Below are positions 44,069 to 52,827 of a DNA stretch of 64,000 nucleotides, one piece after another. Both the position numbers and the translations under genes were made by a program. The stretch lies in NCBI GenBank assembly GCA_045605385.1, contig JAZUPW010000012.1, positions 186,001 through 250,000 on the forward strand, given 5' to 3'. A model generated the notes under the pieces. That model ran no database searches, was not told the origin of the DNA, and saw only the letters and a program-made list of their open reading frames with translations. Position 1 is the stretch's first letter; each line of letters opens with the position of its first letter. The stretch comes from SIG607 sp045605385 (GTDB lineage Bacteria; Bacillota; Clostridia; Oscillospirales; Acutalibacteraceae).

Positions 44069-44391
44069 TTAAGCATCCCCCTTTGCGGACACAAAGTGCC
44101 GACACAAGCATTAATCTGCTCTGCGCGATACTCGCAAAACTTTTGTCGGCTGCCCCCGCAAAGAGTTTTTCATAGAAGATAAATTCGACTATGGCAAAAG
44201 ACTTCAGTTTTGCTATTCAACACAGATGCTGTAAACTTCTGGAATAAGTGTTTTGTATAGTAATAAAGAGAAAAAATCCCAATAAATATCGGGTAGTTGA
44301 AGTCCGATATTTAAGAGAATTTCACTACATTATTCGCACAAATTCCATATTCAGTTTTCTTAAATATATTGTATAATTGTGAAAAAGTCAA
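44069..44391 (-). promoter_or_regulatory. Promoter and structured 5' leader of potABCD (about 290 nt)
   Basis: Minus strand TTGACT (44391-44386), 17-nt spacer, TATATT (44368-44363) place transcription start near 44356, about 288 nt before potA. In order the RNA can form: H1, AAATATCGG/CCGATATTT (44312-44304 with 44292-44284); H2, GCAAAA/TTTTGC (44213-44208 with 44199-44194); and an outer helix CTCTTTGCGG/CCGCAAAGGG (44165-44156 with 44088-44079) enclosing GCCGACA/TGTCGGC (44150-44144 with 44104-44098) and GCGA/TCGC. The outer helix covers the Shine-Dalgarno. The loops of H1 and H2 contain complementary GACTTCA and TGAAGTC. I recognise no known riboswitch. Confidence 0.65.
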
Positions 44392-44473
44392 GATTTTTTT
44401 ATTTTTTACATATTTTTACACATATTTTTCGTTATATTAATAAAAATTTAACGCTTTTACGTATACTTTTATA

Positions 44474-44502
44474 TTGCTAAAATTTTAACTTTATGATATA
44501 AT
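44474..44502 (+). promoter_or_regulatory. Sigma-A promoter of ruvCAB
   Basis: TTGCTA (44474-44479), 17-nt spacer, TATAAT (44497-44502). The rest of the gap from 44392 to 44534 is AT-rich and shows nothing else. Confidence 0.75.
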
Positions 44503-44534
44503 TCAATAGAATATGTTATCTTGGGGGAGTTGTA

Positions 44535-45035
44535 TTGCGAATTATTGGTATTGACCCTGGGTATGCCATTATTGGATACGGCATTATTGATTACAAAGAT
44601 TCAAAATTTTCAACAGTTAATTTTGGTGCCGTTACAACAAAAGCAAAAACGCCTTTTACAAGCAGACTTGAAATTATTTATAAAGATATTTCAAAGTTAC
44701 TTGATACTTTTAAACCTGATGCGCTTTCGCTTGAAAAACTTTTTTTTAATACCAATACAACTACTGCTATTGACGTTGCTCAGGCTCGCGGTGTTATTCT
44801 TCTTGCGGCGCAACTTCATGGAGTACAAGTATTTGAATATACGCCTTTACAGGTTAAACAGTCGGTAACTGGCTACGGTCGTGCTGAAAAATCACAAATT
44901 ATGGAAATGACAAGAAGGCTTTTGCGGTTAGAAAAAATGCCGAAGCCGGATGATACCGCTGATGCGTTGGCTCTTGCTGTTTGTCACGCTTACGTTGGCG
45001 GGTCTTCGCTTAACAAATTATCAAAAGGATGTTAA
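44535..45035 (+). CDS. ruvC: Holliday-junction resolvase RuvC
   Basis: Endonuclease that cuts Holliday junctions. 166 aa. Catalytic acidic residues: Asp7 in IGIDPG, Glu in SLEKLFF, and the Asp pair in DDTADALALAVCH. The start is a TTG at 44535 (no ATG is possible before the active-site motif), supported by GGGGGAG 6 nt upstream. ruvA begins 3 bp after the stop. Confidence 0.95.
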   Translation: MRIIGIDPGYAIIGYGIIDYKDSKFSTVNFGAVTTKAKTPFTSRLEIIYKDISKLLDTFKPDALSLEKLFFNTNTTTAIDVAQARGVILLAAQLHGVQVFEYTPLQVKQSVTGYGRAEKSQIMEMTRRLLRLEKMPKPDDTADALALAVCHAYVGGSSLNKLSKGC

Positions 45036-45038
45036 AAA

Positions 45039-45641
45039 ATGATTGCTTCTTTACGCGGAAAATTACTTTATAATGATGCAAACTCTTGTATTGTTGAATG
45101 TGCGGGAGTTGGATATAAGTGTATGATTACTTCCAAAACCCTTGGTTACTTACCAAAAAAGAATGAAGAAGTGTTTTTATACACACATATGTCAGTTAAG
45201 GAAGACGGCATTGATTTATTTGGATTTAGTGATTTTGAAGAAATGCAGTGCTTTAAACTTATTACTTCGGTAAGCGGTGTTGGTCCAAAAATTGGTATTT
45301 CTATTCTTTCCTGCTTTTCTGCCGATCAGGTTGCGCTTTATATTGCTGGAAATGATGCTAAAGCTTTAACCGCCGCTTCAGGCGTCGGTCTTAAACTTGC
45401 ACAGAGAATTATTCTTGAACTGAAAGATAAAGTTTCCGCGTTGCCTGTTTCTAATACCGAACAGGTAAGCGCTGTTGTTTCTGCTTCGGTAAATTCTGCT
45501 TCAAAAGAAGCCGTTGAAGCGCTTGTTGCTTTGGGATTTTCTCACAGCGAAGCTTCGTTAGCGGTTGGACGTTTAGATAGTTCTCTGCCCGCCGAATCTT
45601 TAATTAAAGAAGCACTTAAAAATCTTACAAGGATGGTGTAA
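45039..45641 (+). CDS. ruvA: Holliday-junction branch-migration protein RuvA
   Basis: DNA-binding subunit of RuvAB. 200 aa: OB-fold (MIASLRGKLLYND…VGYKC), helix-hairpin-helix motifs VSGVGPKIGISIL and ASGVGLKLAQRIILEL, and the C-terminal RuvB-binding domain (EAVEALVALGFSHSEAS). Between ruvC and ruvB with 3-bp gaps. Confidence 0.97.
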   Translation: MIASLRGKLLYNDANSCIVECAGVGYKCMITSKTLGYLPKKNEEVFLYTHMSVKEDGIDLFGFSDFEEMQCFKLITSVSGVGPKIGISILSCFSADQVALYIAGNDAKALTAASGVGLKLAQRIILELKDKVSALPVSNTEQVSAVVSASVNSASKEAVEALVALGFSHSEASLAVGRLDSSLPAESLIKEALKNLTRMV

Positions 45642-45644
45642 ATA

Positions 45645-46679
45645 ATGATTGAAACTAATGATTTCAGTTTTGAGGAATCTGCGCGTATGGTATCTCCCGA
45701 ATATTCGGGAATTGATGCCGATTCTGAAATTTCACTAAGACCTAAAAATCTTAATGAATATATTGGTCAGGAAAAAGCAAAAGAAAACCTTAAAATTTAT
45801 ATTGCCGCCGCCTTACAAAGAAATGAAGCTTTGGACCACGTTTTACTTTATGGCCCTCCCGGACTTGGCAAAACAACCCTTTCTGGCATTATTGCTAAAG
45901 AAATGGGCGTAAATTTACGAATAACTTCGGGCCCTGCAATTGAAAAACAGGGTGATTTGGTTGCTTTGCTTACCAACCTTAACGAAGGTGACGTGCTTTT
46001 TATTGATGAAATTCATCGCTTATCACGTAACGTAGAAGAAATACTTTATCCCGCTATGGAAGATTTTTCGGTAGACATTATTATTGGAAAAGGTCCTTCT
46101 GCGAGATCAATAAGATTGGATTTGCCTCATTTTACTTTGGTTGGTGCAACTACAAGAAGCGGTCAGCTTACGGCACCTCTTCGTGACAGATTTGGTGTTT
46201 TGTTGCGTCTTGAAATGTACACTACCGAACAACTTGCTCAAATAATTACCCGTTCTTCAGGAATTTTGGGTATTGGAATTGATAATGAAGGCGCTTTGGA
46301 AATTGCTTCGCGTTCTCGCGGAACACCGCGTATTGCAAACCGTTTGCTTCGCAGAGTACGTGATATTGCACAGGTTGAATTTGACGGTTATATTACCGAA
46401 GAGGTTGCTTCAAAAGCATTATCTCGCTTTGAAATTGATGAACTTGGCCTTGATGATTTTGACAGAAAAATGCTTTCAACAATTATTGATGTGTACGATG
46501 GCGGTCCTGTTGGACTTGAAACTCTTGCTGCTGCTGTTGGCGAAGAAAGTATTACCATTGAAGATGTGTATGAACCGTACCTTATGCAAATTGGTTTTTT
46601 AAGCCGTACACCGCGTGGCCGTTGTGTTACAAAAGCCGCTTACGATCATTTAGAAATACCTTACGGTAAGATACTTTGA
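45645..46679 (+). CDS. ruvB: Holliday-junction branch-migration ATPase RuvB
   Basis: AAA+ motor. 344 aa. LRPKNLNEYIGQEKAKENL, Walker A GPPGLGKTTL, Walker B FIDEIHRLSRNVEE, sensor GATTRSGQLTAPLRDRFG, and a C-terminal winged helix (GGPVGLETLAAAVGEE, PRGR). Completes ruvCAB. Confidence 0.98.
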   Translation: MIETNDFSFEESARMVSPEYSGIDADSEISLRPKNLNEYIGQEKAKENLKIYIAAALQRNEALDHVLLYGPPGLGKTTLSGIIAKEMGVNLRITSGPAIEKQGDLVALLTNLNEGDVLFIDEIHRLSRNVEEILYPAMEDFSVDIIIGKGPSARSIRLDLPHFTLVGATTRSGQLTAPLRDRFGVLLRLEMYTTEQLAQIITRSSGILGIGIDNEGALEIASRSRGTPRIANRLLRRVRDIAQVEFDGYITEEVASKALSRFEIDELGLDDFDRKMLSTIIDVYDGGPVGLETLAAAVGEESITIEDVYEPYLMQIGFLSRTPRGRCVTKAAYDHLEIPYGKIL

Positions 46680-46698
46680 TTTTTAAGGAAAGATTTTA

Positions 46699-47565
46699 AT
46701 GAGATATTTGACAGATTTTTCTGATTATGAACTTATTGACGCAACCGACGGTCAAAAGCTTGAAAGATGGAAAGATATTATTCTAATACGGCCCGATCCA
46801 CAGGTTATCTGGCACCACGAAAAGACAAATCCTTTGTGGAATAATGCACATGCTGTTTATCACCGTTCTGCATCGGGCGGCGGTTATTGGGAATCACTGA
46901 AAAAAGTTCCCGATGTTTGGTGCGTTAACTACAATGAACTTACTTTTCGTTTAAAACCTATGGGATTTAAACACACCGGATTATTTCCCGAACAATCGGT
47001 CAACTGGAAATTAGCTGCAGAACTTATTAAGAAGGCCGAAAGACCTATTAAAGTGCTAAATCTATTTGCGTATACGGGCGGCGCAACTGTTGCTTGTCTT
47101 AAAGCAGGGGCATCGGTTACTCACGTTGATGCATCTAAAGGTATGGTACAGTGGGCAAAAGAAAACGCTGTTGCATCTGGACTTGAAGAAGCATCTGTAA
47201 GGTGGCTTGTTGACGATTGCCTTAAATTTGTAAAACGCGAAATCAGACGCGGTAATAAATATGATGCTATTATAATGGATCCGCCTTCTTATGGCAGAGG
47301 TCCCGGCGGTGAAGTTTGGAAATTAGAACAACAAATCAGCGAATTATTAAGTGAAACAGGGAAGTTGTTAAGTGAAAATGCGCTCTTTTTTATTCTTAAT
47401 TCCTATACGGGTGGTCTTTCTCCCACAATTCTAAACTATATGGTCAAAACCTTAGTTGTTGGTGAACGTGGCGGAGAAGTTACAACCGATGAAATTGGTT
47501 TGAAAATTTCTGATATTGATATGGTTTTGCCATGCGGAAATACTACTATTTGGCAAGGAAAATGA
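46699..47565 (+). CDS. Class I SAM-dependent methyltransferase (COG1092-like rRNA methyltransferase)
   Basis: 288 aa. SAM motif VLNLFAYTGGATVACLKAG at about 120-138, then VTHVDASKGMVQWAKENA, and the catalytic motif IIMDPPSYGRGPGGE. It resembles the catalytic half of RlmI/RlmK-type 23S rRNA methyltransferases without their PUA domain. The modified base cannot be read. 13 bp before ecfA1. Confidence 0.82.
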   Translation: MRYLTDFSDYELIDATDGQKLERWKDIILIRPDPQVIWHHEKTNPLWNNAHAVYHRSASGGGYWESLKKVPDVWCVNYNELTFRLKPMGFKHTGLFPEQSVNWKLAAELIKKAERPIKVLNLFAYTGGATVACLKAGASVTHVDASKGMVQWAKENAVASGLEEASVRWLVDDCLKFVKREIRRGNKYDAIIMDPPSYGRGPGGEVWKLEQQISELLSETGKLLSENALFFILNSYTGGLSPTILNYMVKTLVVGERGGEVTTDEIGLKISDIDMVLPCGNTTIWQGK

Positions 47566-47578
47566 TTTTGGAGATACA

Positions 47579-48415
47579 ATGGATAATATAATTGAAGTTA
47601 AAAATTTGTGTTATTCTTATGCCGATGAAGATAAACAGGTTTTATTTGAAGATTTTAATCTTTCAATTGAACGAGGTTCTTTTACGGTAATTTTAGGACA
47701 TAACGGTTCGGGAAAATCAACTCTTGCAAAACTGTTTAACGGTTTGTACAAACCGACAAGCGGTTGCGTTTTAGTAGATAATATGTCTACTTTAGATGAA
47801 AAGTTCGATATCGAAATTAAAAGGCGCGTCGGTCTTGTTTTTCAGAACCCTGATAATCAGATAATATCTTCTGTTGTTGAAGAGGATGTAGCGTTTGGTC
47901 CCGAAAATTTAGGATTTTCTCCTGAAAAAATCAGAGAAAACGTTGACAACGCGCTAAAAACAGTTAGAATGTATGATTATAGGTTTTCGTCACCGCATAA
48001 TCTTTCGGGTGGGCAAAAACAGAGAATTGCTATTGCGGGAATACTTGCAATGTCGCCCGAATGTATTGTTCTTGATGAACCAACCGCAATGTTGGATCCT
48101 GTTGGCAGACGCGAAGTAATTGATGCAATTACAGAACTAAACCGCGATTACGGAATTACCATTATACTAATAACTCATTTTATGGAAGAAACTGAAAACG
48201 CCGATAGAACAGTTGTGTTAAATAACGGCAAAATTGTTGCCGATGAAAAACCAAGCACATTGTTTTCAAAGTTAGACGTTATTAGAGAAGCAGGTCTTAC
48301 CGTTCCGCAAACGGTTTTGTTGCTTAATGAATTAAAGAAAAACGGTATTAATATTGAAACCGATGTCATTTCGGTTGAAAAATGTTCACAGAAAATCTAT
48401 GAACTCTTTAAATAA
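47579..48415 (+). CDS. ecfA1: Energy-coupling factor transporter ATPase EcfA1
   Basis: One of the two ATPases powering ECF vitamin importers. 278 aa from the ATG at 47579 (GGAGA 5 nt upstream); an upstream in-frame Met at 47516 lies inside the previous gene. Walker A GHNGSGKSTLAK, Q-loop VFQNPDNQ, signature LSGGQKQRIAIAG and Walker B VLDEPTAMLDP. Q-loop and order (A1, A2, T) are the standard Firmicute ECF operon. Confidence 0.95.
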   Translation: MDNIIEVKNLCYSYADEDKQVLFEDFNLSIERGSFTVILGHNGSGKSTLAKLFNGLYKPTSGCVLVDNMSTLDEKFDIEIKRRVGLVFQNPDNQIISSVVEEDVAFGPENLGFSPEKIRENVDNALKTVRMYDYRFSSPHNLSGGQKQRIAIAGILAMSPECIVLDEPTAMLDPVGRREVIDAITELNRDYGITIILITHFMEETENADRTVVLNNGKIVADEKPSTLFSKLDVIREAGLTVPQTVLLLNELKKNGINIETDVISVEKCSQKIYELFK

Positions 48416-48434
48416 AAAACGGAGGTGAAAATAT

Positions 48435-49301
48435 ATGGACGTATTGAAAGTAGAGAATTTATGCTATGTTTATTCTCCTAATACTCCGTATGTTACAACC
48501 GCTGTAGATGATATTTCTTTTTCGGTAAAACAGGGCGAAATATTCGGTATAATCGGTCATACAGGCTCGGGCAAATCAACCTTACTTCAAATGCTTAACG
48601 GTTTGCTGAAACCTTCTTCGGGAAGAGTTTTGCTTAACGGTAATGATATTTGGGAAAACCCTAAACAAATGCGTAAAATTCGTTCTAAAATCGGCCTTGT
48701 GTTTCAGTACCCCGAGTATCAGTTGTTTGAAGATACAGTTATTAAAGATATTTCGTACGGTCCTAAAAATATGGGGCTTGATGCAAACAGTGCCCAAGAT
48801 GCTGCTGTTAAAGCGGCTGAAACTGTGCATCTTTCAAATACGCTTCTTTCTAAATCACCATTTGATCTTTCGGGCGGTGAAAAGCGTAGAGTTGCTATTG
48901 CAGGTATTATGGCAATGCAACCTGAATTAATTGTTTTTGATGAACCAACAGCGGGACTTGATCCTGTTGGTAGGGAATTGGTGCTTTCGGCTATAATGAA
49001 ATACCGTACCGAGCATAACGCTACGGTAATTATTGTATCTCACAGTATGGAGGATATGGCACTTATTTGCGATAACATTCTTGTGCTTAATGATGGAAAA
49101 AAAGTATTGCTTGATACTGTTGATAACGTATTTAACGATGCGCAACTTCTTGACAGTATAGGTCTTGCTGTTCCTTACGTTACAAGCGTTTTGCTTTCTC
49201 TAAAGCGAAAAGGTATTGATGTAAATACCAACTGCTACACGGTTGATTCTGCAGTAAACAGTATACTTGCTGCACTTGAAAAGGGTGGTGCAGTATGTTA
49301 A
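48435..49301 (+). CDS. ecfA2: Energy-coupling factor transporter ATPase EcfA2
   Basis: 288 aa. Walker A GHTGSGKSTLLQ, VFQYPEYQLFE (EcfA2-type Q-loop), LSGGEKRRVAIAG, VFDEPTAGLDP, VSHSMEDM. The ATG is preceded by GGAGGTG. It overlaps ecfT by 7 bp. Confidence 0.95.
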   Translation: MDVLKVENLCYVYSPNTPYVTTAVDDISFSVKQGEIFGIIGHTGSGKSTLLQMLNGLLKPSSGRVLLNGNDIWENPKQMRKIRSKIGLVFQYPEYQLFEDTVIKDISYGPKNMGLDANSAQDAAVKAAETVHLSNTLLSKSPFDLSGGEKRRVAIAGIMAMQPELIVFDEPTAGLDPVGRELVLSAIMKYRTEHNATVIIVSHSMEDMALICDNILVLNDGKKVLLDTVDNVFNDAQLLDSIGLAVPYVTSVLLSLKRKGIDVNTNCYTVDSAVNSILAALEKGGAVC

Positions 49302-50110
49302 ACGATATTACTATAGGCCAGTATTTTCCTGCCGATTCTTTAATTCACAAAATAGATGCAAGAGTAAAATTTGTTTTACTTCTCTTTATTTTATCGGTTT
49401 TATTCTTCTTTTCTTCTAACTATATTACTCTAACATTGTCTGCAGCGTTTATCCTTTTAACACTTTTACTTTCTAAAATACCCCTTAAAATGTATTTTAA
49501 AAATCTTAAAGCAATACTTCCTATAATAATTTTCACAGCTTTAATTAACACTTTTTATGCTAAAGGCGGCATTGTGCTTCTTGATTGGTGGATTTTTGAA
49601 ATCACAAGCGAAGGCGTTTCCCGCGCTGTTTTTATGGCTGCAAGAGTTTGTTTGCTTATTTTAATCAGCGCAACGCTGACATATACCGTTACTCCAAATG
49701 ATTTAACTGAAGCGCTTGAAAGATTACTGTCACCGCTGAAAATTTTTGGTTTAGGTTCTGCAATTCATATTTTAACTATGATGATGACTATTGCATTGCG
49801 CTTTATTCCTATTCTTATTGAAGAAACTGGAAAAATTATGAATGCGCAGCGTTCCCGTGGCGCTGATTTGGAATCCGGCGGATTTATTCAACGTATAAAA
49901 GCTCTTATTCCAATTCTTATTCCGCTTTTTGTTATGTCTATTAGACGTTCTTATGAACTCGCAGAGGCAATGGAATGTCGTTGTTATAACGGCGGAGAGG
50001 GAAGACAGCGTATGAAAATTATGAAACTTTCTGCACGCGATTACGTTGTTGTTATTATTACCGTGCTTTTCTGCGCTTTTTTAATTACTCTTAATTATAT
50101 TTTGGGGTGA
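49295..50110 (+). CDS. ecfT: Energy-coupling factor transporter transmembrane protein EcfT
   Basis: 271 aa, about six hydrophobic helices. The coupling-helix signatures are AQRSRGADLESGGF and a later AEAMECRCYNGGEGR (A-x-x-x-R-x-Y pattern with SRG/CRC variants). Couples EcfA1/A2 to S-components such as the FolT encoded at 17535-18095. 4 bp upstream of truA. Confidence 0.95.
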   Translation: MLNDITIGQYFPADSLIHKIDARVKFVLLLFILSVLFFFSSNYITLTLSAAFILLTLLLSKIPLKMYFKNLKAILPIIIFTALINTFYAKGGIVLLDWWIFEITSEGVSRAVFMAARVCLLILISATLTYTVTPNDLTEALERLLSPLKIFGLGSAIHILTMMMTIALRFIPILIEETGKIMNAQRSRGADLESGGFIQRIKALIPILIPLFVMSIRRSYELAEAMECRCYNGGEGRQRMKIMKLSARDYVVVIITVLFCAFLITLNYILG

Positions 50111-50114
50111 TAAC

Positions 50115-50885
50115 GTGTGCCGTTATTTACTGAAAATTGCATTTGACGGAACCGATTACCACGGTTGGCAAGTTCAGCCCAACGGTATTTCGGTTCAGGA
50201 AAAACTTCAGGATTCACTTGAAAAAATGTTTGACTTTCGACCTGCTGTTACTGGTTGTAGCCGAACAGATGCAGGTGTGCACGCAAATGAATTTTATTGC
50301 CATTTCGATTTAAACAATGATATTTCGGTATATGGTATTGTAAAGGGGCTTAATTCGGTTTTACCGAATGATATTCGTGCGCTTGAATGTAAAAGAGTAG
50401 ATTCCGATTTTCACTGCAGATACAACGCTGTTGCAAAGAATTATATTTACCGAATTGATACCTCGGAAATTCTTTCGCCATTTGATAGCAGATATGCAAT
50501 GCATTACGTTGGTGATTTGAATATTGAAAAGATGAATGAGTTTTGTAAAAATATAGTTGGTACAAAAGACTTCTGCGGTTTTTCTTCTTCAAAGAGGACT
50601 GTAACCGATACTGTACGAACTATTTATGAATGTTTCGTTTCAAAAAAAGATAATATTATTGAACTTAGTATAACGGGGAACGGTTTTTTATACAATATGG
50701 TTCGTATTATTGCAGGAACTGCGCTTGAAGCAGGTCAGAACCGAATTAATAGCGAAGATTTTGATAAAATTATTAATTCGCGTGATCGCTCCCTTGCGGG
50801 AAAAACTTTAGTTCCGCACGGATTGTTTTTAAATAAGGTATATTATTCAGGAGATGCACTAAATGTCGGAATACAAAAAGGCTAA
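50115..50885 (+). CDS. truA: tRNA pseudouridine synthase A
   Basis: Makes pseudouridine 38-40 in tRNA anticodon arms. 256 aa. Catalytic Asp in GCSRTDAGVHA; FDGTDYHGWQVQ is the family start; ITGNGFLYNMVRIIAGT is the C-terminal signature. A GTG start preceded by GGGGTGA. The ecfA1-A2-T-truA order is common in Firmicutes. Confidence 0.97.
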   Translation: MCRYLLKIAFDGTDYHGWQVQPNGISVQEKLQDSLEKMFDFRPAVTGCSRTDAGVHANEFYCHFDLNNDISVYGIVKGLNSVLPNDIRALECKRVDSDFHCRYNAVAKNYIYRIDTSEILSPFDSRYAMHYVGDLNIEKMNEFCKNIVGTKDFCGFSSSKRTVTDTVRTIYECFVSKKDNIIELSITGNGFLYNMVRIIAGTALEAGQNRINSEDFDKIINSRDRSLAGKTLVPHGLFLNKVYYSGDALNVGIQKG

Positions 50886-52122
50886 ACATCGCCGAAAAAA
50901 AATCTTTAAAAAGAAAAAACAAATATTTATGAAACCTAACAACAGTTCTTCTGTTGCAGAGAGCTATGATACTGAAGAATCACAGTTCAGGGTAATTTCT
51001 GGTAAAAAAGAATTAATTAAAAAAAGAAATTATATCGTTTTATCAGTTCTTTTTCTTTTAATTGTAGTTTTACTTGTTTTTTCTTTGCTTTCACCTACGG
51101 GAATTATTGAAACATCAAGCAATTATATTTCCGGTATTTCAATAAGGGATTATTTCCCAAGCGACTTTGAAGGTAACGAACTGTTTTCTGTAAACAGTAT
51201 GGGTAATCATTTTTATGTGTTATCTAACCAGACTTTAACTTCATATAATTTAAGCGGAAAGCGTTTGTTTGAACAGTTTCACGGTTGTGAAAAACCCGTT
51301 GTAGCGCTTAGTGAAACACGTGCTTTACTTTTTGACCAAAACGGTACAAATGTCAGCATATTTAATGCTAACGGCAATATATTGAATGTGAAAACTGAAT
51401 TTCCTATATACACTGCTGATATTTCACGTAACGGCTTTTTTGCTGTGGCATCAAAAGCTCAGAGTTATACTTCGGCTGTTACCGTTTATGATGATAAAGG
51501 AAAACTTGTTTATGAATGGTTTTCTCCCGAAGAAATAATTACCGCGGTTGCTCTTTCTCCAAACGGTAAACAGTTGGCGGTTTGCGGTATAAAAACAGTT
51601 AACGGTGTTTTTGTTTCTAACGTATATATTTTTGAGTTCAATGCTGTAGAACCTGTTTGGCGACAAACTTATAACGATATCGTTTTTTATGATATGATTT
51701 CTGAAGGATATTCTTATTTCTGTGTTGTCAGCCAGAATAAGTGTGAGTTTATAAACTGGAAAGAACACTCAATTGTTTCTCATACGACTGACAATAATAT
51801 ACATATGATTAGGAGTAATGGTAATAAAACTGTTATTTGCGAACCGCATAGTTCAGATACATATAAAAATAAATTTACGGTTTACGGTAAAAAATCCGAA
51901 GTTTTATTCCAATATGATTTTTCGGGCTATGTAGATGATTTTGCTTTTAAGAATAATTCATTATATGTTCTTAGCGGAAATAACATTTATCGTGTAAATA
52001 AAGACTCTGAAATTGCAAGTTCGGCTGAATGTAATTTTGGTACTGTAAGACTTGTACCGTCTTCAACTGAAAAAATAATTGCTGTTTCAGAAAGTTCACT
52101 AAGTCAAATTCATTTCAAATAG
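50863..52122 (+). CDS. Membrane-anchored beta-propeller-like protein (DUF5711-like)
   Basis: 419 aa. A Lys-rich cytoplasmic start of about 55 residues, a single membrane helix at about 58-78, and an extracytoplasmic region of repeated beta blades (LYVLSNQTLTSYNLSGKRLF, AVTVYDDKGKLVYEW, VALSPNGKQLAVCG). This layout matches DUF5711 proteins as I know them; no role is established. It overlaps truA by 23 bp and has AGGAGA in place. cvpA and clpE follow on the same strand. Confidence 0.75.
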   Translation: MSEYKKAKHRRKKIFKKKKQIFMKPNNSSSVAESYDTEESQFRVISGKKELIKKRNYIVLSVLFLLIVVLLVFSLLSPTGIIETSSNYISGISIRDYFPSDFEGNELFSVNSMGNHFYVLSNQTLTSYNLSGKRLFEQFHGCEKPVVALSETRALLFDQNGTNVSIFNANGNILNVKTEFPIYTADISRNGFFAVASKAQSYTSAVTVYDDKGKLVYEWFSPEEIITAVALSPNGKQLAVCGIKTVNGVFVSNVYIFEFNAVEPVWRQTYNDIVFYDMISEGYSYFCVVSQNKCEFINWKEHSIVSHTTDNNIHMIRSNGNKTVICEPHSSDTYKNKFTVYGKKSEVLFQYDFSGYVDDFAFKNNSLYVLSGNNIYRVNKDSEIASSAECNFGTVRLVPSSTEKIIAVSESSLSQIHFK

Positions 52123-52134
52123 CGGAGGCAGTTT

Positions 52135-52809
52135 ATGAAATTTATAATTGATATAATTTTAGTTGTAATTATTTTAATATCGGCGTTTGTCGGTGCTAAA
52201 AAAGGTTTTACAAAGATTTTTCTTTCGGTTGTTGCCTTTCTTTTAGCTGTGTACCTTGCGTACTCTTTTTCTCCAATAGTTGCAGAGTTTATACAAACTA
52301 AATTCGTTGCACCAAAAATTACTGAATCTATTAGCACAAGTATAGGTAACGGTACTGAACAGTTAAAAGATGCTATTCCGGATATTGTTGTTGCTAATGC
52401 CGATAAATTAGGTATTGATATTAACAGCTTTGTAAATTCTTCAGCTGAAGCTTCTGCAGATAACGCTTTATTAATTGCCGAGGATTTTGTTACAACTCAC
52501 GTAAACCCTATAATGGTTAAGGCGATTTCTGCTATTGCCGCAATTTTGTTGTTTTTAATTTTGTCAGCAGTTTTGAATATTGTTGCAAGAATTATAAATA
52601 AAATAATAAAAGCTTCGCCTGCAAACGCTTTTAATAAATTTGGCGGATTTGCGCTTGGCTGTATAAACGGTTTAATTTTTGTTGCCGCTTTCTGTTTAAT
52701 ACTTTCAGTAATTTTAAGTTTTAACGGCAACGGATTTTTAATATTTAACAGTGAAAACGTTGATAATTCTTTCTTTTATAACTTTTTCACTAAACTGTTG
52801 TTTAAGTAA
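52135..52809 (+). CDS. CvpA family membrane protein
   Basis: 224 aa. N-terminal helices (IIDIILVVIILISAFVGAKKGF) with the G-x-x-x-G-F start typical of CvpA, and two later helices with SAVLNIVARIINKI and FNKFGGFALGCINGLIFVA. In Gram-negatives CvpA is linked to colicin V production and envelope homeostasis; the role here is unknown. 12 bp after the DUF5711-like gene with GGAGG upstream. Confidence 0.88.
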   Translation: MKFIIDIILVVIILISAFVGAKKGFTKIFLSVVAFLLAVYLAYSFSPIVAEFIQTKFVAPKITESISTSIGNGTEQLKDAIPDIVVANADKLGIDINSFVNSSAEASADNALLIAEDFVTTHVNPIMVKAISAIAAILLFLILSAVLNIVARIINKIIKASPANAFNKFGGFALGCINGLIFVAAFCLILSVILSFNGNGFLIFNSENVDNSFFYNFFTKLLFK

Positions 52810-52827
52810 TTTTGAAAGGAATTTAAA

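Noticed and set aside
44069..44391. Known riboswitch class upstream of potABCD
   Set aside because: None of the conserved sequence cores of classes I know (THF, SAM, lysine, purine, glycine, guanidine, TPP, FMN, T-box) could be matched.
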